Shown: in pieces, positions 6,828 to 7,470 of the stretch
How the letters are laid out: each line of letters opens with the position of its first letter
How positions within the stretch are numbered: position 1 is the stretch's first letter
NCBI GenBank assembly: GCA_902494595.1
Contig: CABUTY010000052.1
Location: 1-7,470 of the forward strand
Reading direction: 5' to 3'
Origin: an uncultured Porphyromonadaceae bacterium
GTDB taxonomy: Bacteria; Bacteroidota; Bacteroidia; Bacteroidales; Muribaculaceae
DNA length: 7,470 nucleotides
Translations under genes and position numbers: made by a program
The notes under the pieces: model-generated
What the model saw: only the letters and a program-made list of their open reading frames with translations
Databases searched by the model: none
Told to the model about the DNA's origin: nothing

Positions 6828-7385
6828 ATGATGTTCGAATCCAAGAAGTTCGTGGGACGTCCCACGGAAGGGAATGAGCTGCGCGGCGATGCCGAGCTTG
6901 GAGTGTATGATTTTCTCGATGCGCAGGGCGTGGATTATATAACCCTTTGTCATCCGGCAGCCGCCACAATGGAAGAGTGTGAGGCCGTGCGCAAGGCTGT
7001 GGATGCTCCCGTATTCAAGAATCTGTTCCTCACCAACCGGCAGCAGACCGACTTTTATCTGTTGATGATTCCCGCCGACAAACCTTTCAAGACCAAATAT
7101 CTCAGCTCTCAGCTCGGATGTGCCCGACTATCGTTTGCCGACTCCGAACATATGGAAAAGTATCTCCATATCAAACCCGGGGCCGTATCTCCCATGGGGC
7201 TTATCTACGACAGAGAGCAGAAGGTGAGACTCATTATCGACGAAGACCTGCGCCGGTGTGTCATGTACGCCTGCCATCCCTGCGTCAACATTTCCAGCAT
7301 AGTGCTCCAATTGTCCGACCTGCTCGAAAAGATTCTTCCGGCCACAGGCCATTCCCACACTTGGGTGACCTTGATGCCGTCGTAA
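6828..7385 (+). CDS. YbaK/ProX-type aminoacyl-tRNA deacylase (PrdX-like)
   Basis: This is a free-standing trans-editing domain of the YbaK/ProX superfamily, whose members hydrolyse misacylated tRNA; the closest subgroup by pattern is PrdX/ProX, which removes alanine from Ala-tRNA(Pro). The 185-residue product shows the family's marks in order: a helical N-terminal part (LGVYDFLDAQGVDYITLCHP, 24-43), FKNLFL with the conserved Lys64, YLLMIPADKPF (77-87), the GAVSPMGLI loop (118-126), and IDEDL...CHPCVNISSIVL (137-160), matching the family HPxVN motif. The C-terminus ATGHSHTWVTL also fits the subgroup. ATG codons stand at 6828 and 6831 with no Shine-Dalgarno. The start is 6 nt after the regulator's stop, suggesting one operon. 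Exact substrate specificity cannot be fixed from sequence alone. Confidence 0.88.
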   Translation: MMFESKKFVGRPTEGNELRGDAELGVYDFLDAQGVDYITLCHPAAATMEECEAVRKAVDAPVFKNLFLTNRQQTDFYLLMIPADKPFKTKYLSSQLGCARLSFADSEHMEKYLHIKPGAVSPMGLIYDREQKVRLIIDEDLRRCVMYACHPCVNISSIVLQLSDLLEKILPATGHSHTWVTLMPS

Positions 7386-7401
7386 TCGGAAACGTCATGT
7401 A

Positions 7402-7456
7402 ACCCCACATATACGAGCTGTGACAGCGACAAGCCGTCACAGCTCGTATGTGGGGT
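7402..7456. terminator. Long hairpin after the deacylase gene, possible terminator
   Basis: The left arm 7402-7424 and right arm 7436-7456 pair over 21 bp, interrupted only by a 2-nt (AT) bulge in the left arm. The loop is 11 nt (7425-7435). It begins 16 nt past the deacylase stop codon, as expected of a terminator. Neither strand has a T-run directly after the stem (plus-strand continuation AAACCGTG), so it is not a canonical intrinsic terminator. It could instead act as a 3'-end stabiliser or be an interspersed inverted repeat. Confidence 0.5.
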
Positions 7457-7470
7457 AAACCGTGTTTAGC

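Overview
The window looks like chromosomal DNA from a member of the Bacteroidales, plausibly Muribaculaceae or a close relative (the family is inferred). The signs are Bacteroidota-type -7 boxes (TAnnTTTG), weak or absent Shine-Dalgarno sequences before most genes, an outer-membrane FadL/OmpP1-like barrel of the Bacteroidales type, and a small lipoprotein. Every main gene is intact. I see no transposase, integrase, CRISPR array, tRNA or rRNA gene.

Layout. Positions 1-90 hold a leader with a -7-like box and perhaps the tail of an upstream gene. On the plus strand follow an outer-membrane beta-barrel gene (91-1821) and, 6 nt later, a FecE/BtuD-type ABC ATPase gene (1828-2604). On the minus strand lies uvrA (5794 down to 2993), whose stop codon overlaps the start codon of a small predicted lipoprotein gene (2996 down to 2565) in an ATGA junction. 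The lipoprotein and ATPase genes converge and overlap by 40 bp. A 325-bp divergent intergenic region (5795-6119) carries a 30-bp near-perfect palindrome, a promoter with a textbook Bacteroidota layout (-33 TTTG, 20-bp spacer, -7 TAATTTTG), and a leader of about 140 nt with two predicted hairpins. That leader precedes a Crp/Fnr-family regulator gene (6120-6821) and, 6 nt later, a YbaK/ProX-type aminoacyl-tRNA deacylase gene (6828-7385). The window closes with a 21-bp hairpin just past that gene.

How the genes work together. Three likely transcription units can be read: barrel plus ABC ATPase (possible envelope uptake), uvrA plus lipoprotein (nucleotide excision repair with an unexplained envelope partner), and Crp-like regulator plus tRNA-editing enzyme. 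Most of the content is ordinary core-genome material. The parts least explained by known functions are the structured leader of the regulator gene, the interspersed-type palindrome, the translationally coupled uvrA/lipoprotein pair, and an ABC ATPase with a non-canonical Q-loop and signature and no permease in view. I found no clear evidence of an entirely new system.
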